64,000 bases of DNA from JBCCQH01 sp039024435 (GTDB lineage: Bacteria > Bacteroidota > Bacteroidia > J057 > JADKCL01). The stretch covers positions 11,632-75,631 of the forward strand of contig JBCCQH010000023.1 in the NCBI GenBank assembly GCA_039024435.1. The letters are read 5' to 3'. The position numbers were made by a program, and so were the translations under genes. Of this stretch, positions 8,565-18,600 are shown one piece after another (the stretch's first letter is position 1; each line of letters starts with the position of its first letter). A model generated the notes under the pieces. That model was given only the letters and a program-made list of their open reading frames with translations. It had not been told where the DNA came from and did no database searches.

Positions 8565-8951
8565 TCAAGACGAAATCACCACGTAGGAAGCCCGGAGGTA
8601 GTATCCTCCGGTGACCTGATTGTTGAGCCGTTCCGCGCGTACAGTGTGGTGTCCTTGGGGCAACAGCATCGTCGTCGCCGCTGAAGCCCAGAAGTCAATC
8701 GTATTTGATTGGGCTTCAAAACTTTGGTTGAGGGCTTGAAGATTGCCGTTTACCGTTAACTTTACCCGAATGCCGGCATTTGCGGTAGGTCCGGTGTAAT
8801 TTGCGCGGGCCACCGCTTCAAAAAACAGAAGGCTCATCGTCTCCAATTCAAAGCTGTCCTCAAACACGCCCGTTTCCTCGGTGATTTCGCGTTCTTTTTG
8901 TTTGACGATGATGAAGCGCGAGTCCGCCCGGTTGTTTTGTTCTTCGTTCAT
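8565..8951 (-). CDS. Small strand-rich protein of unknown function
   Basis: A 128-residue protein that I do not recognise. After a charged N-terminus (MNEEQNNRADSRFIIVKQKE) comes an acidic stretch and then alternating strands, including GIRVKLTVNG and LLPQGHHTVRAERL, which could form a jelly-roll or similar sandwich. There is no signal peptide and no membrane segment. The ATG at 8951 is preferred over an in-frame TTG six bases upstream. It converges on the peptidase E gene with 45 bases between stop codons. Confidence 0.6.
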   Translation of the reverse strand: MNEEQNNRADSRFIIVKQKEREITEETGVFEDSFELETMSLLFFEAVARANYTGPTANAGIRVKLTVNGNLQALNQSFEAQSNTIDFWASAATTMLLPQGHHTVRAERLNNQVTGGYYLRASYVVISS

Positions 8952-9146
8952 GATCAAAAAGGTTTTGGATTACCGTCCCAAAAAGCCACCGCCGAACGAG
9001 CAATCCATGAACAGAAATTCGGGTACATTCCGCCTTTATTCCGGCAATCCACTTCTACTGCTTTGGAAATTTAGCCCCTGACATCGGAAAGCCCACACAA
9101 TTGCCCAAGCAAAATTCTGCAAAATCATTCTTTCCGGTCTTCAACT

Positions 9147-9912
9147 TTAGAAAAGCATTGAGGACCGGTCCCATGGATTTGCGTAGATCTTGATTTGCTC
9201 CATTTCCGCAATTGCTTTTACCGCGACCGGTCCGGAAACCGCTTCGATCAAACTTCTGTAGGGGATACCGCCGTTTCCATTGTCAAAATCGTGGGTTTTG
9301 GTCAAGGTATTCCCGGCGAGATCAAATTCGAAAATCGTGTCGACATCGGTCGCTCCACCCCGGCTGGTCATCCCGTACAGTTTCCCGTTGCTGCCTTCAA
9401 TGAGCGCACTGTAGGGACACTCCCCATCGCTGACCGAACTGAAACCGTGGCCCTTCGCGGAAGTGTTGTTACTGCCGCGGGTAAATTCAAACAGTGTCCT
9501 GTGGACATTGGCTCCGCCGAACGAGGCCATGCCGTAGAGTTTGCCCTTGCTGTGCTGCACCAGTGCCCCGGCGATTGCTCGCCGTCGGTATCCCCAAAGT
9601 CAAACTGCTTGGTGTAAGCCCCCGCCCCGATGTCGTACGAAAACAGCTTCCCTACCTCCGTGATCCCCCCCTGCGGGTGAGTCCGTAGCGCTGGCCATCC
9701 GTCGCCAATAACCGATTTGTATAGTAGGGCGATTCTCCATTGGTCCCCCCAAAACCGTCAACGATCACGGTGTGGTTTTGGCAATTGCTATCCGTTTGGA
9801 AAAAGGTGCCCGCCGGGGTCAGCCCCCAGTCACTGCGCTGGCAAGCCAGCAAATGCCAGGCAGAAAAAGAAGGGCGGGATGGGTTTTTTGTACTTGCAAG
9901 TTGATCGAACAT
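9147..9912 (-). pseudogene. GxLYGMT-repeat secreted protein, frameshifted
   Basis: Read through two frame changes, this stretch encodes repeats of the type GKLYGMTSRGG...TIFEFD, the TIGR03803-like choice-of-anchor repeat seen in secreted Bacteroidota proteins. The first part (from the ATG at 9912) ends in RYGLTRRGG, where a run of seven C at 9665-9671 shifts the frame. The next part, KLFSYDIGAGAYTKQFDFG, continues in another frame until about 9570. The last part carries two clear repeats and ends with IKIYANP, reminiscent of the start of a type IX sorting domain that is then cut short. The gene is broken or contains homopolymer sequencing errors. Confidence 0.72.
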
Positions 9913-9968
9913 GGTGATCGATTGAGGGGCAATCCAAGATGCAAGCAGCGCTTACCCACCGCCTGGGT

Positions 9969-11591
9969 TCAGTAACCGCCGCTAACCGAAAAGCAGCGTC
10001 GGACCAGGATGAATGATTCGACGTTGGTGTGCAATTGCACCAGGTAAAGTCCGGGGGACAGCCGCAGCCGGGTGGTCCCGCGATTTTCTGGGGGCAATGC
10101 GCGGTGCTGGACCACTCGACCGCTCAGGTCCCAAACGGTGATCGCCGTGGCGGTGTAATCACGGGGCAGTTCCCAGTGGGCTTCCAGGCCGGGGCCATGG
10201 CCCCGCAAAAATCGCAGACGGCCCGTTTCGCCAAATGGCGATCCGATTACCGAAGTAGGGTTATCCTGGGCGGCAAAGATGTATTCCGGAAAGGAATATT
10301 GGCGACAACCCGCCGTGCTGCGCCCAATCGCCCAGTAAAAGCCCGAATCCAAGGCCCAGACCGAGTCCCGACCCGCCCAGGCGAGCACCTCCATGCCATC
10401 GCGGTACCAGGAAATGGCTTCCCAGCCCCCCGGAGCAACAAGCAACAGGCTGTCATTCAGCGGAATGGTATCTCCCTGGGGCAGACCCAAAAAGAGTGAA
10501 TCGGCGGGGTATTCAAAAACCGCGAGAAAGGGAACTGAATCGGTCCCCAACTGGGTAAAATCGCCCCCGATGGCGATCCGATTGCAGCGGGAATCGATCT
10601 CTTCCACCGTCCCGTTGGGATTGGCCGGAGGGAAGACCGCCATCCCGGTAGTGGTTTCCAGACCGCCGAGGTTGGGCAGGGGCTGCGCGTTAAAAGTACT
10701 GAAAAATCCCCCCGCCCAGAGCGTATCCGCATAAGTCGCCAGGGCCAGGACGTAACTGTCCGGATTGGGGGCCACACTTTGCAGACTGAGGGTATTCATC
10801 GCAAAGGCCGCAAAGCAACTGCGTGGTTGATTGTCCACCACCTGGAAGATGCCCCCGATGTACAGTTTGCCATCATGGGTGATCATTTTCCAGACAAAGC
10901 TGAACGCAAAACTGGTCGCCCCCGGATTCCAGGGATACAGATTCCCCATTCGGTCCACGGCAGCGATCTTGGCTCGGTTGACCCCAGCCACTTGGAAGTA
11001 GTTCCCCCCAATGATGATGGTATCGCCCCAGGCCAGCAGATCGTTCACCGAGCCGGTAGGTTCCGGAGCAAATGCAGTGGCGGCTCCAGTCGCGGTGTCC
11101 ACCTCAGCCAGATTGGAGCGAATGAGCCCACCCAAGGTCGCAAAGGTCCCCCCAATGTATACAGTCGCAACATCGGGCAAAATGGTGCGAACATCGCCAT
11201 TGCCCCCGGCGTCAGGATTCCACGGCAAAACCTCCCCCGCCGCGGTGATCGCGCCGATGCTGTTGCGTGAAGAATCCCCCAGTTGGGAGAACTGTCCTCC
11301 GAGATAAATGCGGTCGTGGCCGAGGGCGATTTCTCTTACTCGGCCATTGACCGCCGGCGTCCCCCCCAAAACGGTGTTCGACGGGATATGCAGAGCGGCA
11401 AAATTTGATCGGGCAGAATCCCCGACCATGGTAAAAGTCCCGCCGATGAGCAGGGTATCGCCTCCGCCCAGGAAGCGAACGACCTCTACGGTACCATTGG
11501 GGGCAGGAACGTTTTGTAGGAGGGTTTGGGCCAGCCCACCGCAGTGCAAGCCAGCCCACATCACAAGGATCGTCAGAGTATTGCGCAGCAT
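9969..11591 (-). CDS. Secreted beta-propeller-like protein with type IX-like C-terminus
   Basis: A 540-residue protein starting with a Sec leader (LRNTLTILVMWAGLHCGGLAQ). The body has repeated blades of the form IYLGGQFSQLGDSSRNSIGAI, with the motif [IL]GG-x-F about every 45-50 residues, as in proteins with delta-60-like or propeller repeats. The C-terminus, from about residue 455, has ITVWDLSGRVVQ and SPGLYLVQLHTN, which fit the sandwich fold of type IX secretion sorting domains. The final KxVV-type motif is not clear. I use the ATG at 11591 because it places the leader at the N-terminus. The gene starts eight bases after the frameshifted S74 gene ends, so both were probably one transcript. 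Confidence 0.8.
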   Translation of the reverse strand: MLRNTLTILVMWAGLHCGGLAQTLLQNVPAPNGTVEVVRFLGGGDTLLIGGTFTMVGDSARSNFAALHIPSNTVLGGTPAVNGRVREIALGHDRIYLGGQFSQLGDSSRNSIGAITAAGEVLPWNPDAGGNGDVRTILPDVATVYIGGTFATLGGLIRSNLAEVDTATGAATAFAPEPTGSVNDLLAWGDTIIIGGNYFQVAGVNRAKIAAVDRMGNLYPWNPGATSFAFSFVWKMITHDGKLYIGGIFQVVDNQPRSCFAAFAMNTLSLQSVAPNPDSYVLALATYADTLWAGGFFSTFNAQPLPNLGGLETTTGMAVFPPANPNGTVEEIDSRCNRIAIGGDFTQLGTDSVPFLAVFEYPADSLFLGLPQGDTIPLNDSLLLVAPGGWEAISWYRDGMEVLAWAGRDSVWALDSGFYWAIGRSTAGCRQYSFPEYIFAAQDNPTSVIGSPFGETGRLRFLRGHGPGLEAHWELPRDYTATAITVWDLSGRVVQHRALPPENRGTTRLRLSPGLYLVQLHTNVESFILVRRCFSVSGGY

Positions 11592-11598
11592 AGCTTGG

Positions 11599-13244
11599 TC
11601 AACGGTTGTATTGGGCATCGATTTCATCGGCCAGAAGGTCGATCCGCTGGAGAATATCGCGGCGGACTTCCTCAGAGACGCCTTGGGCTTGGTTGATATG
11701 GTCTTTCAGGTGCCGGAGAAATGCTTCATTGCTAGGGGGTGGCGCCTGGGTTTCTACCCGCAGCGAGGCTCCGGACATCACGGGACGGGAAGCAGCGATG
11801 CCGAAGTCGGTGGCGGTCCGAATCGCAACGGGCTGCTGGTCGAGCAGCGGAGTGTGGGCCGTCTGCCCCAGCAAGGCTTCCAGCTTGATCAGCCGCGCTT
11901 CAATTCCTGCACCTGGCCGTAGAGTTCTTTGGTGGTGTGCCAAAGGGGAACCACCAGCCGCGAATAATCCACCGTCAAAATGCCGTCTTTCCCTTCAGAG
12001 ACCACCGAGGGGAAGAGTTGCTGTACTTCCTGGGCGATAAACCCAATCTGCCAGGATTGGTCCGAGGCCGCTTTCCATTGGTAGGTGTATGTCCCGAGCG
12101 CCAGGACCGAAGCGGTCAGATCAACTGTGGGGGCCAGGTTCTTTTTCAAGCGGAGGTCGGAAAAGGTATTCCAGGCATTGGCCACCGCCACCGAACCGTC
12201 TCCCAGATTGCCGACCTGCAAGCGAAAACCGGGGGTCGTGGACCCAACTCCGACGAATCCCGAGGCGGCAGCCCCATTTTGCAAAATCGTGATCGAAGGA
12301 ACCGAACTCGATGCCGCGATCATGACCGAATTGGGTACATTATTGGTCAGGACCGGAGTTGAGAAGCCGTAGGTATTCATCGCCAAAGAGGATACCCCCG
12401 AGGCGACGGCATTGCCCCCCAGCGCGACGCTGTAGGATCCCGAAGAAGTGACGCTGTTGCCATGCGCGGTGCTGAAGTCGCCGGTAGCCGAAGCCAGCAA
12501 GCCAAATGCCTGCCCGTAACCGAAGGGGCCATCGCCGGTGGAGACCAGGCCGTAAGCGTGGGCCCGGTCGCCGGTCGCACTCGCCAAAGCGCCCATGGCG
12601 CACGATGCGGAAAAAGAATTGACGCTTGCCGACCGCCCAACCGCCGTCTGCCCGGTCCCGGAGATGACATTGGCTGCGTCACCAAATGCCTGTGAGTTGT
12701 CCGCCCAGACGTAGCTATTGGCCCCAAAGGATACACTGCCGGCCCCCCGCGCTTTGGCGTTGATGCCCATGGCCACCGATCCCAGCCCGATGCTGTCCGC
12801 ATCCCAATTGGTGGTGGTTACCGAACCGGCGCGGATGGCGGCTTTTTCCGGAATCCACATGAATCGCCTGCCGCCGCCCGAGGTCGGCGTAACCCCATTG
12901 ACGGCATCGCCGGTGAGCAACAGCGCCCCGCCCGAGGTGAATTGCAGCAAGGAAGTGGCATTTGTTACATCCAATGAATGCCCAGGCGCGGAAGTGACGA
13001 TGTCCCAGGAATTGGTCGGGGTAAAAATTTGTAAGCCCGCACTATCGGCCGCGGCGGTTTCGATCTTCAACCGGGCGGCTGCCGTGGCATTGAAAACGTG
13101 CAATTTCTGCTCAGGAGTGTTCGTGCCAATCCCGACATTTTGCGCCGCTAGCCACGGGATTGCGGTGGGGAAAATGATAAACAGAGCGGTGATCACCGTA
13201 CAACCGGCCTTGGTCACCAGGAAGGAAGGAAGTTTTGTGTGCAT
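11599..13244 (-). pseudogene. Secreted S74-chaperone protein with head-like repeats, frameshifted
   Basis: The first frame encodes a Sec leader ending WLAAQ, the typical start NVGIGTNTPEQKLHV, then repeats like YadA-head loops (AFGDAANV, TAVGRSASV, AHAYGLVS), and finally a peptidase S74 intramolecular chaperone domain with the Ser-Lys dyad in SDLRLKKN. It ends early in YGQVQELKRG. The following frame continues with EARLIKLEALLGQ and a helical tail of about 100 residues, the coiled coil that normally ends S74 domains. One missing G near 11899 explains the break, since QELEARLIKL would be continuous. S74 domains self-cleave and help trimer folding. The gene is truncated or the site is a sequencing error. 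Confidence 0.78.
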
Positions 13245-13644
13245 TGCGACGGACTTTGCTGACAAATAATGACTTATGGTCGGTAGTTCGCCTTATTTAG
13301 AATGATTCAAAATAAGGGAATTATTGTAGCAAGTTCAATACCTTAAACGGGGTATTTGGGAAAGATCGTGCGCCCTACTTTTTCGGCGTTGGGCCCGGTG
13401 GGAAAACGCAATTGCACCCTAGAAATCGGGCAAGGATCCCGCGGGGGTTCGCGTGCGTAGCTGAAAGTTTGATTCTGGGGGTTGAGCGGATATGGTGTTG
13501 CTTATTGATAAAGAAGAAAATCCATGCTTGAGCACGCGGCGGTTGGAGCCGATTCAACCTTCCCAACGGTATTCTCCCCCACCCGCATTTTGCTCAAAAA
13601 AATCGGTCTTTTGGATTTGCGTGAGACGGGTACGTTGCATAGCG
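13245..13644. other. Intergenic region upstream of the S74 gene
   Basis: These 400 bases separate the S74 gene start from the end of the leucine-rich-repeat lipoprotein gene, both on the minus strand. The only clear structure is the 27-base palindrome at 13291-13317. The part from 13320 to 13640 shows no RNA gene. A 63-codon open frame there has no recognisable content. Confidence 0.5.
13291..13317. promoter_or_regulatory. 27-base palindrome, possible operator
   Basis: CCTTATTT-A-GAAT-G-ATTC-A-AAATAAGG is symmetric in 12 of 13 base pairs around a central G. It lies 47 bases upstream of the ATG of the S74 gene. A dimeric regulator could bind it. It is AT-rich, so a terminator is less likely, although an RNA hairpin is possible. 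Confidence 0.45.
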
Positions 13645-14370
13645 CTATTGCCTCCGGGCACCCAAACTTCGGATAAACTTTCTATCCTCATCGCTCAAAA
13701 CGATAGGATTGTCTGCGTGGAGCACGTATTTGAGACGAGGTAGACGTTTGAGTGCTCCGGGAAGTTTCCGCAGTTGGTTGTCATGGAGATACACGTATTC
13801 CAAATTTTCCAGAGACGAAAGGGTCTCCGGAATCGCGGTCAAATCATTGTTTCCCAAATCCAGAATGCGAAGTTGTTTGAGTTCGAAAATTTCATCCGGC
13901 AGCTTACCTCCCCCCAGTCCATTTAAAGTCAGACTTTCCAATGCCGGAGCCTGCTTGAGGTCACGCAAAAATTCAGGCAAGTCAGCGGGGAACCCAAGTA
14001 CCCTCACCATTTTTACTGAGCGGTAAAACTGTGGGTTGCGAATTGTCCCAATGCGGTCACAGGCGTACCAGTACCAGTCGTTAATTTGACTCGGAAAGCG
14101 AACCGCTTCGGGAATCGAGGGGGCTTCCAAACGCAGAAATTCCAGACACGTTAGGTTGGGATATCGGTGCAAATCGGAATACAATCTTCCCCAATCGTCC
14201 ACCGAACATGCGATTTTGGCTTTGCTCACCCGAGCCAGTTCTGCCGGGCTCCCGGTTGGGACATCTACACAAATCCTAATTTCCTTCGGCAAAGTGCGAC
14301 TCGGTGGCGGGGGGTGACACGCGCCGCCGAGCACGATGATCGCGATTATGCAAAATTTCCCCAATTTCAT
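13645..14370 (-). CDS. Leucine-rich-repeat lipoprotein, candidate immunity protein
   Basis: A 241-residue protein with a short leader and the lipobox VLGGAC (Cys17 from the ATG at 14370), then leucine-rich repeats of the bacterial type, for example LRILDLGNNDLTAIPE and LEYVYLHDNQLRKLPGAL, covering the second half. Leucine-rich repeats bind proteins. The ATG overlaps the stop codon of the upstream JAB-like gene in the sequence ATGA, a classic coupling arrangement. As a lipid-anchored binding protein made together with a putative toxin it is a plausible immunity factor, but no experimental family link is visible. Confidence 0.8.
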   Translation of the reverse strand: MKLGKFCIIAIIVLGGACHPPPPSRTLPKEIRICVDVPTGSPAELARVSKAKIACSVDDWGRLYSDLHRYPNLTCLEFLRLEAPSIPEAVRFPSQINDWYWYACDRIGTIRNPQFYRSVKMVRVLGFPADLPEFLRDLKQAPALESLTLNGLGGGKLPDEIFELKQLRILDLGNNDLTAIPETLSSLENLEYVYLHDNQLRKLPGALKRLPRLKYVLHADNPIVLSDEDRKFIRSLGARRQ

Positions 14371-15371
14371 TTCAGACTCCAAAAAACGTCTAGCGGGATA
14401 ATCCCGTTGTGATTCCCCTTGCCGATCGGTGTCTCCTGGTTGTAGAAAAACACTTTCTTCTCCCGCTTGTGAATGACAAAGTTTCGGTTCATCGGATACA
14501 CTTCCTCGGAGTCGGAACTCGGGGGCACCTGGCTCGCCGCATATCTTCGGTGCGCATTTTGAATATCGGCCTCACTCGGTCCCAAGTCGAAGTATTTAGT
14601 GACAATGTCGGAACCTCCGATTGTCGTACCGGACAGCGGCTGATTGGATTTGGCCTCCTGATCAAAATCTTTTGCCGGCTTAAAGGCAGCATCCGGCTCT
14701 CCGGAACGCTTTTTCCATGATCCCTCGGGGTGAGAATGCCAGGTGTAGTCCGTTGCGAAAGATCCGGAGGGAAATACCTCCCCGATTAGGTTCCTATCAT
14801 TATTGTGAACGGAATCCAGTTGAATGTTCGCCGCTTCATCTCCCGCAACCGCCACTTCTCCATCAACTGATCGCACGTGCGTTTTCTTATCGTGCTGCAA
14901 TTTACCGGACTCCGAATCGATGGGAATCAGACCCCGCCCACCAAATTCCATGTAACCACTGGTATCATCCTCTTCCATGATTTCCTTCATTTTTTCCCGG
15001 TGCGAAAGTGGGGGCAATATACAGTAATCAATGGTTTTCCACTCGCTAGCATCCAGTTTGTACTCGGTATCGGACTTCCCGGCCGCTTTTTTATCCTTGC
15101 GGATGGTTTTGAGGAGTTTTTTGTTGAACAAAACGATGGGCTCGCCCGTGTCGTTTCCCAAGATACCCTGCGGATTGCCCTTGGCATCGTAGACGCTACC
15201 GGTTAACTCGGGCATGTTATTGGTGCCGTATTGCTCGGAACTTCGCTGAACGACTCCAGAACTGGCTTGCAAGCTGAACTCCGGGGGCATCAAGTGCCGT
15301 CCCATCGGCTGAACATCAAACTGGCGCTCGTCTTGGATACTGTGATCCTGACTTGGTAGTTGCTCTTTCAT
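14367..15371 (-). CDS. JAB/JAMM-like metallopeptidase protein, candidate effector
   Basis: A 334-residue protein without signal peptide. Near the N-terminus is LMPPEFSLQAS (27-37), the motif shared with the 1312- and 2560-residue proteins, followed by VVQR. The second half has MEFGG (E142), TWHSHPEGS (H212, H214) and GGSDIV (D255). This is the E...HxHP...SxD order of JAMM zinc peptidases, with about 30 extra residues between the histidines and the aspartate. JAB domains occur as toxin domains in polymorphic toxin systems and in phage tail proteins. The LRR lipoprotein gene overlaps its stop codon. The divergent neighbour across 282 bases is the 2560-residue protein gene. The zinc role is well supported by motif, the toxin role is inferred. 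Confidence 0.75.
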   Translation of the reverse strand: MKEQLPSQDHSIQDERQFDVQPMGRHLMPPEFSLQASSGVVQRSSEQYGTNNMPELTGSVYDAKGNPQGILGNDTGEPIVLFNKKLLKTIRKDKKAAGKSDTEYKLDASEWKTIDYCILPPLSHREKMKEIMEEDDTSGYMEFGGRGLIPIDSESGKLQHDKKTHVRSVDGEVAVAGDEAANIQLDSVHNNDRNLIGEVFPSGSFATDYTWHSHPEGSWKKRSGEPDAAFKPAKDFDQEAKSNQPLSGTTIGGSDIVTKYFDLGPSEADIQNAHRRYAASQVPPSSDSEEVYPMNRNFVIHKREKKVFFYNQETPIGKGNHNGIIPLDVFWSLK

Positions 15372-15653
15372 TTTCTCAAAGGCTATGTACGCTACAATAT
15401 ATCTGATTTTAGGTTTATCGCAAAATTTTTAACAACATTGTGACACCAATCAATTCGCTGGCCGGTATGGCCTTGCGGGTACAGCAAAAAAACTCAACCC
15501 ACCGCCTTACCGGTTTAAACATAGAAAGGAGGGATCACCAAGTCTCCGGTACTCAGATCCCGTCAGTGGAAAAAACGATTTTTGCCTTTTCCCCCGATTG
15601 TGTTAACTTATCGTTAATTGTCAATCAATCATTAAGCTCGTCAGATACAATAA
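15372..15653. promoter_or_regulatory. Divergent intergenic region between two effector-like genes
   Basis: This 282-base stretch must hold the promoters for both the JAB-like gene (minus) and the 2560-residue protein gene (plus). At 15603-15617, TTAAC-TTATC-GTTAA is an inverted repeat 36 bases before the plus-strand ATG and could be an operator. I do not find an exact TAnnTTTG box for either side. No gene is supported here. Confidence 0.4.
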
Positions 15654-18600
15654 ATGATTCATTCAAACGAATCTGTGCCCCAGCACAGCCGTGAATCCTT
15701 GCTTCCAGATCAATCAACCGCCGAACCAGGAATTCAATCCATGGCTCCACCGCCTTTTCAATTGTCGGCTTCTTCCCTGCAAGAGGAGGAGGTAATCGAA
15801 GATGAAGTGGTGGAACAAGGGCCGGAAGCCCAGGCAGATTCTTTTGCCGGAGGAGCCGAAGAAGGAGGAAATTCGGGCGAGGGCAGCGAGTCCCTCGGAG
15901 ACCAGGAGTCGGGAGATTCCAACGGCATCGTCCCGCCTCTGCTGCTGCTGGGCACCCAAATTGCCGTCGAACTCGGAGGAGTAGACCAAACCACCTCCGT
16001 GCCCATCAATCTCGAAATCTTTCCCGGTTGCGTAGTCAAGCGGGTCGAGGTGGTGATCACCGAAGGCGCCTTTGTATCGGGCACGTTAGTGGTAGAATGC
16101 GGTTACCTCTCGGGGATTGAGCTGACCCTGGCCATCGACGGTGAGGGGAACGTGAGTGCCAATCTCCAGATGGAACACGAATTCCTGGGCTTGCCCACGG
16201 AAATCCAGGCCCAGGTGACCGAAGAGGGAATCCAAGGCACAATCAACGTCCAGGTGCCGGCGGGAACGCCCATTGTCCCGGGTCTCAAGACGACCGAGGG
16301 AAACATCTTTTTCGCTTTCGGCAACGAAGAGCCGTTCTTGGAAGGGAATATCGGGGTGACGACCGACGATGGAACCGCCACCGGAACCGCCGATGTAAAA
16401 GTAGATTGGGCAAATGCCAATTGGTCGGGAACGGCCAATCTGGTGTCACAACCGCGCACAATATCGGTGGCTCCCGGCGTGGACGTTCACCTGCCGGAAG
16501 GCTTCCAAATCTCGTCGCGCTTCGGCAGTGAAGAAGGGCTGGTCATGGAAGGTTCGGCGACCGTAGTGCCCCAAGTGACCTTGGGCTCTTCGGATGGCAT
16601 TGAGGCGGGCGGCACCGCCGAAGTGGAAGCAAATCTCGGTCCCGACGGACTGGACATCGTACTCAAAAAGGTGCGTCTGGCGGTGACCGGCGGCCTGAAC
16701 GCCCCGGAAATGAGCGAGGTCCTGGAATCGCAAAATCTGAGCACGACCGTGGATGCCGGAGCGACCTTGACGCTGTGGTTCGAAGAAAATTCCCTGAGCA
16801 AGATCGATTTGGAATTCACCGCCGGGCTGGACAGCCCGACGCGACGCATCGGTCGACTCTCCTTTGCTGGACAAGCGGTGCTCAATCCCTTCAGCTTTCT
16901 CGGGATGCTGCACGCCGTCACCAATGCTTCCTTTAACCTGTACGAAGGCGGCATATATACCACCTCGGTCCTCCCGGGCAGTCAACTGTTTGTCTCGCTG
17001 GACAACAGCGGCATCGCCAACGTGGACGCCAGCCTCGGTATGGAAGTATCCGATCAAGCCTCCGCTTTGGCCCGTCTTTCGGTAGCCACCTCACTGCCCC
17101 GGGGACAAGGGCTCTCCCTTTCGGCTCAATTGGAGCTTTTGCGGCGTTTTGACATCAGTACTGTAGAAGAAAACGGCTTCGGGGTTGCTATCCTGCCCAC
17201 CACCGGCTTGGGTGCGACCTTGGAGAGTGGTGCCCTCACTGGGATCGAAGGGGCGCTGGCCATGGAGATGGCCGACGAGCAGGGACCGCTGCTGGCGGGC
17301 AGCATCAACGGACAGATCGCGGTGACCGACGCCGGATTGTCACTGCAGGAAGGCATGGCCATGGCCAGTTTGCTGCGCAGCCTCAAGATGAATGTGGGCA
17401 CCGGTGAAGTCCGGGTCTCCGAGGGCGCGCTACTCTCAGTGGACATCCAGGGCGGCCAGGTCGTGGGATTGAGCGGGCAGATCGAAGCCGTGTACGACGA
17501 TGGCGGCAACGAGATCTCCATTTCCGCCAGCATCGACTACGATCCCACCCAAAAAATGATCCGCTCCCTGGACGCGAATATGGCGAGCGATGCTACTTAT
17601 CCCCTCTTCAACAATAAACTCGTGGTCAGCGAACTCGAAGGGGGCATTTCCATCCGCAATGGAGAAGTCATCGCGCTGGGCGGTCACGCCCGCCTGGATG
17701 CCTACCTGGGCGACTTCACCGCCGCAGGAGAAGCCGACCTCACCTGGTCCAATGCGGGTGAGGGCAGTTCATTCATTGGTTCCGGCTGGCTGGAATTTTC
17801 CTGGTTCCAGGAAGAAGAGGAAGACAAGTACCTCAATGGCCGGATCGAGGCCACCATCGATGGGGAGCAATTCTCCTTGCTCGGCACCGTACAGGTCGGT
17901 CTGATGAAAGGCCTGAGCGGAGAGGCCACCGTCGCGATGGACCAAGAAATGGACCCGGAAATTTCGGCTTCCCTCTCCTACAATGCCGTGCTCATGGAAG
18001 CCAGCGAACTCTGGGGGATGGAGTTCAATCTGGGCATTCAGGTGCCGCTGATTCCGGGCTTGGTGGCGGTTGAGGCGGGCGTCCTCTTCGGCATGGCGAT
18101 CAACACCCGGCCCCTCATGGTCTTCGGCACGGTCGGCGTGGAAAGCTGGCGGCCCCTCTCCGGCGGTTTCCCCGACTTCTTCGCCGAACTGCGCGCTTCC
18201 TGGGGCATTGACATCGAGGCCAAGCTGATGGCTTACCTCGAATTGATCCTCGGCATCGACGGACTGTTGCACTTGACCGGCGGGGTCCGTGCGGGTATCG
18301 GTCTGAATATTCCGATTGAGCTGGCCCCGGCCATTGCCCTGCACGGCGGGGAAGACGGAGTCTGGGGCTCGATGGGTATTGATCTGGCGATCAACCCGAT
18401 TCTGAAGCTGCTGGTGGAGGCCTACCTGAGCTGGGGCGTCCTGGGCCTCTGGGATGGCGAAAAGATCTGGCAACTGGTCGACCAGGAACTGGGCAACATG
18501 GGGGCGATCAACTGGTCGGGTAGCTTTGCCTTTGGCGACAAAGATGAACCCACCGACGAGGCACCGGCCGTGGAAGCGCAGTCCTTGCAGCCCCAAGGCA

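Noticed and set aside
13375..13566. 63-codon minus-strand frame upstream of the S74 gene
   Set aside because: No domain, leader or neighbour support.
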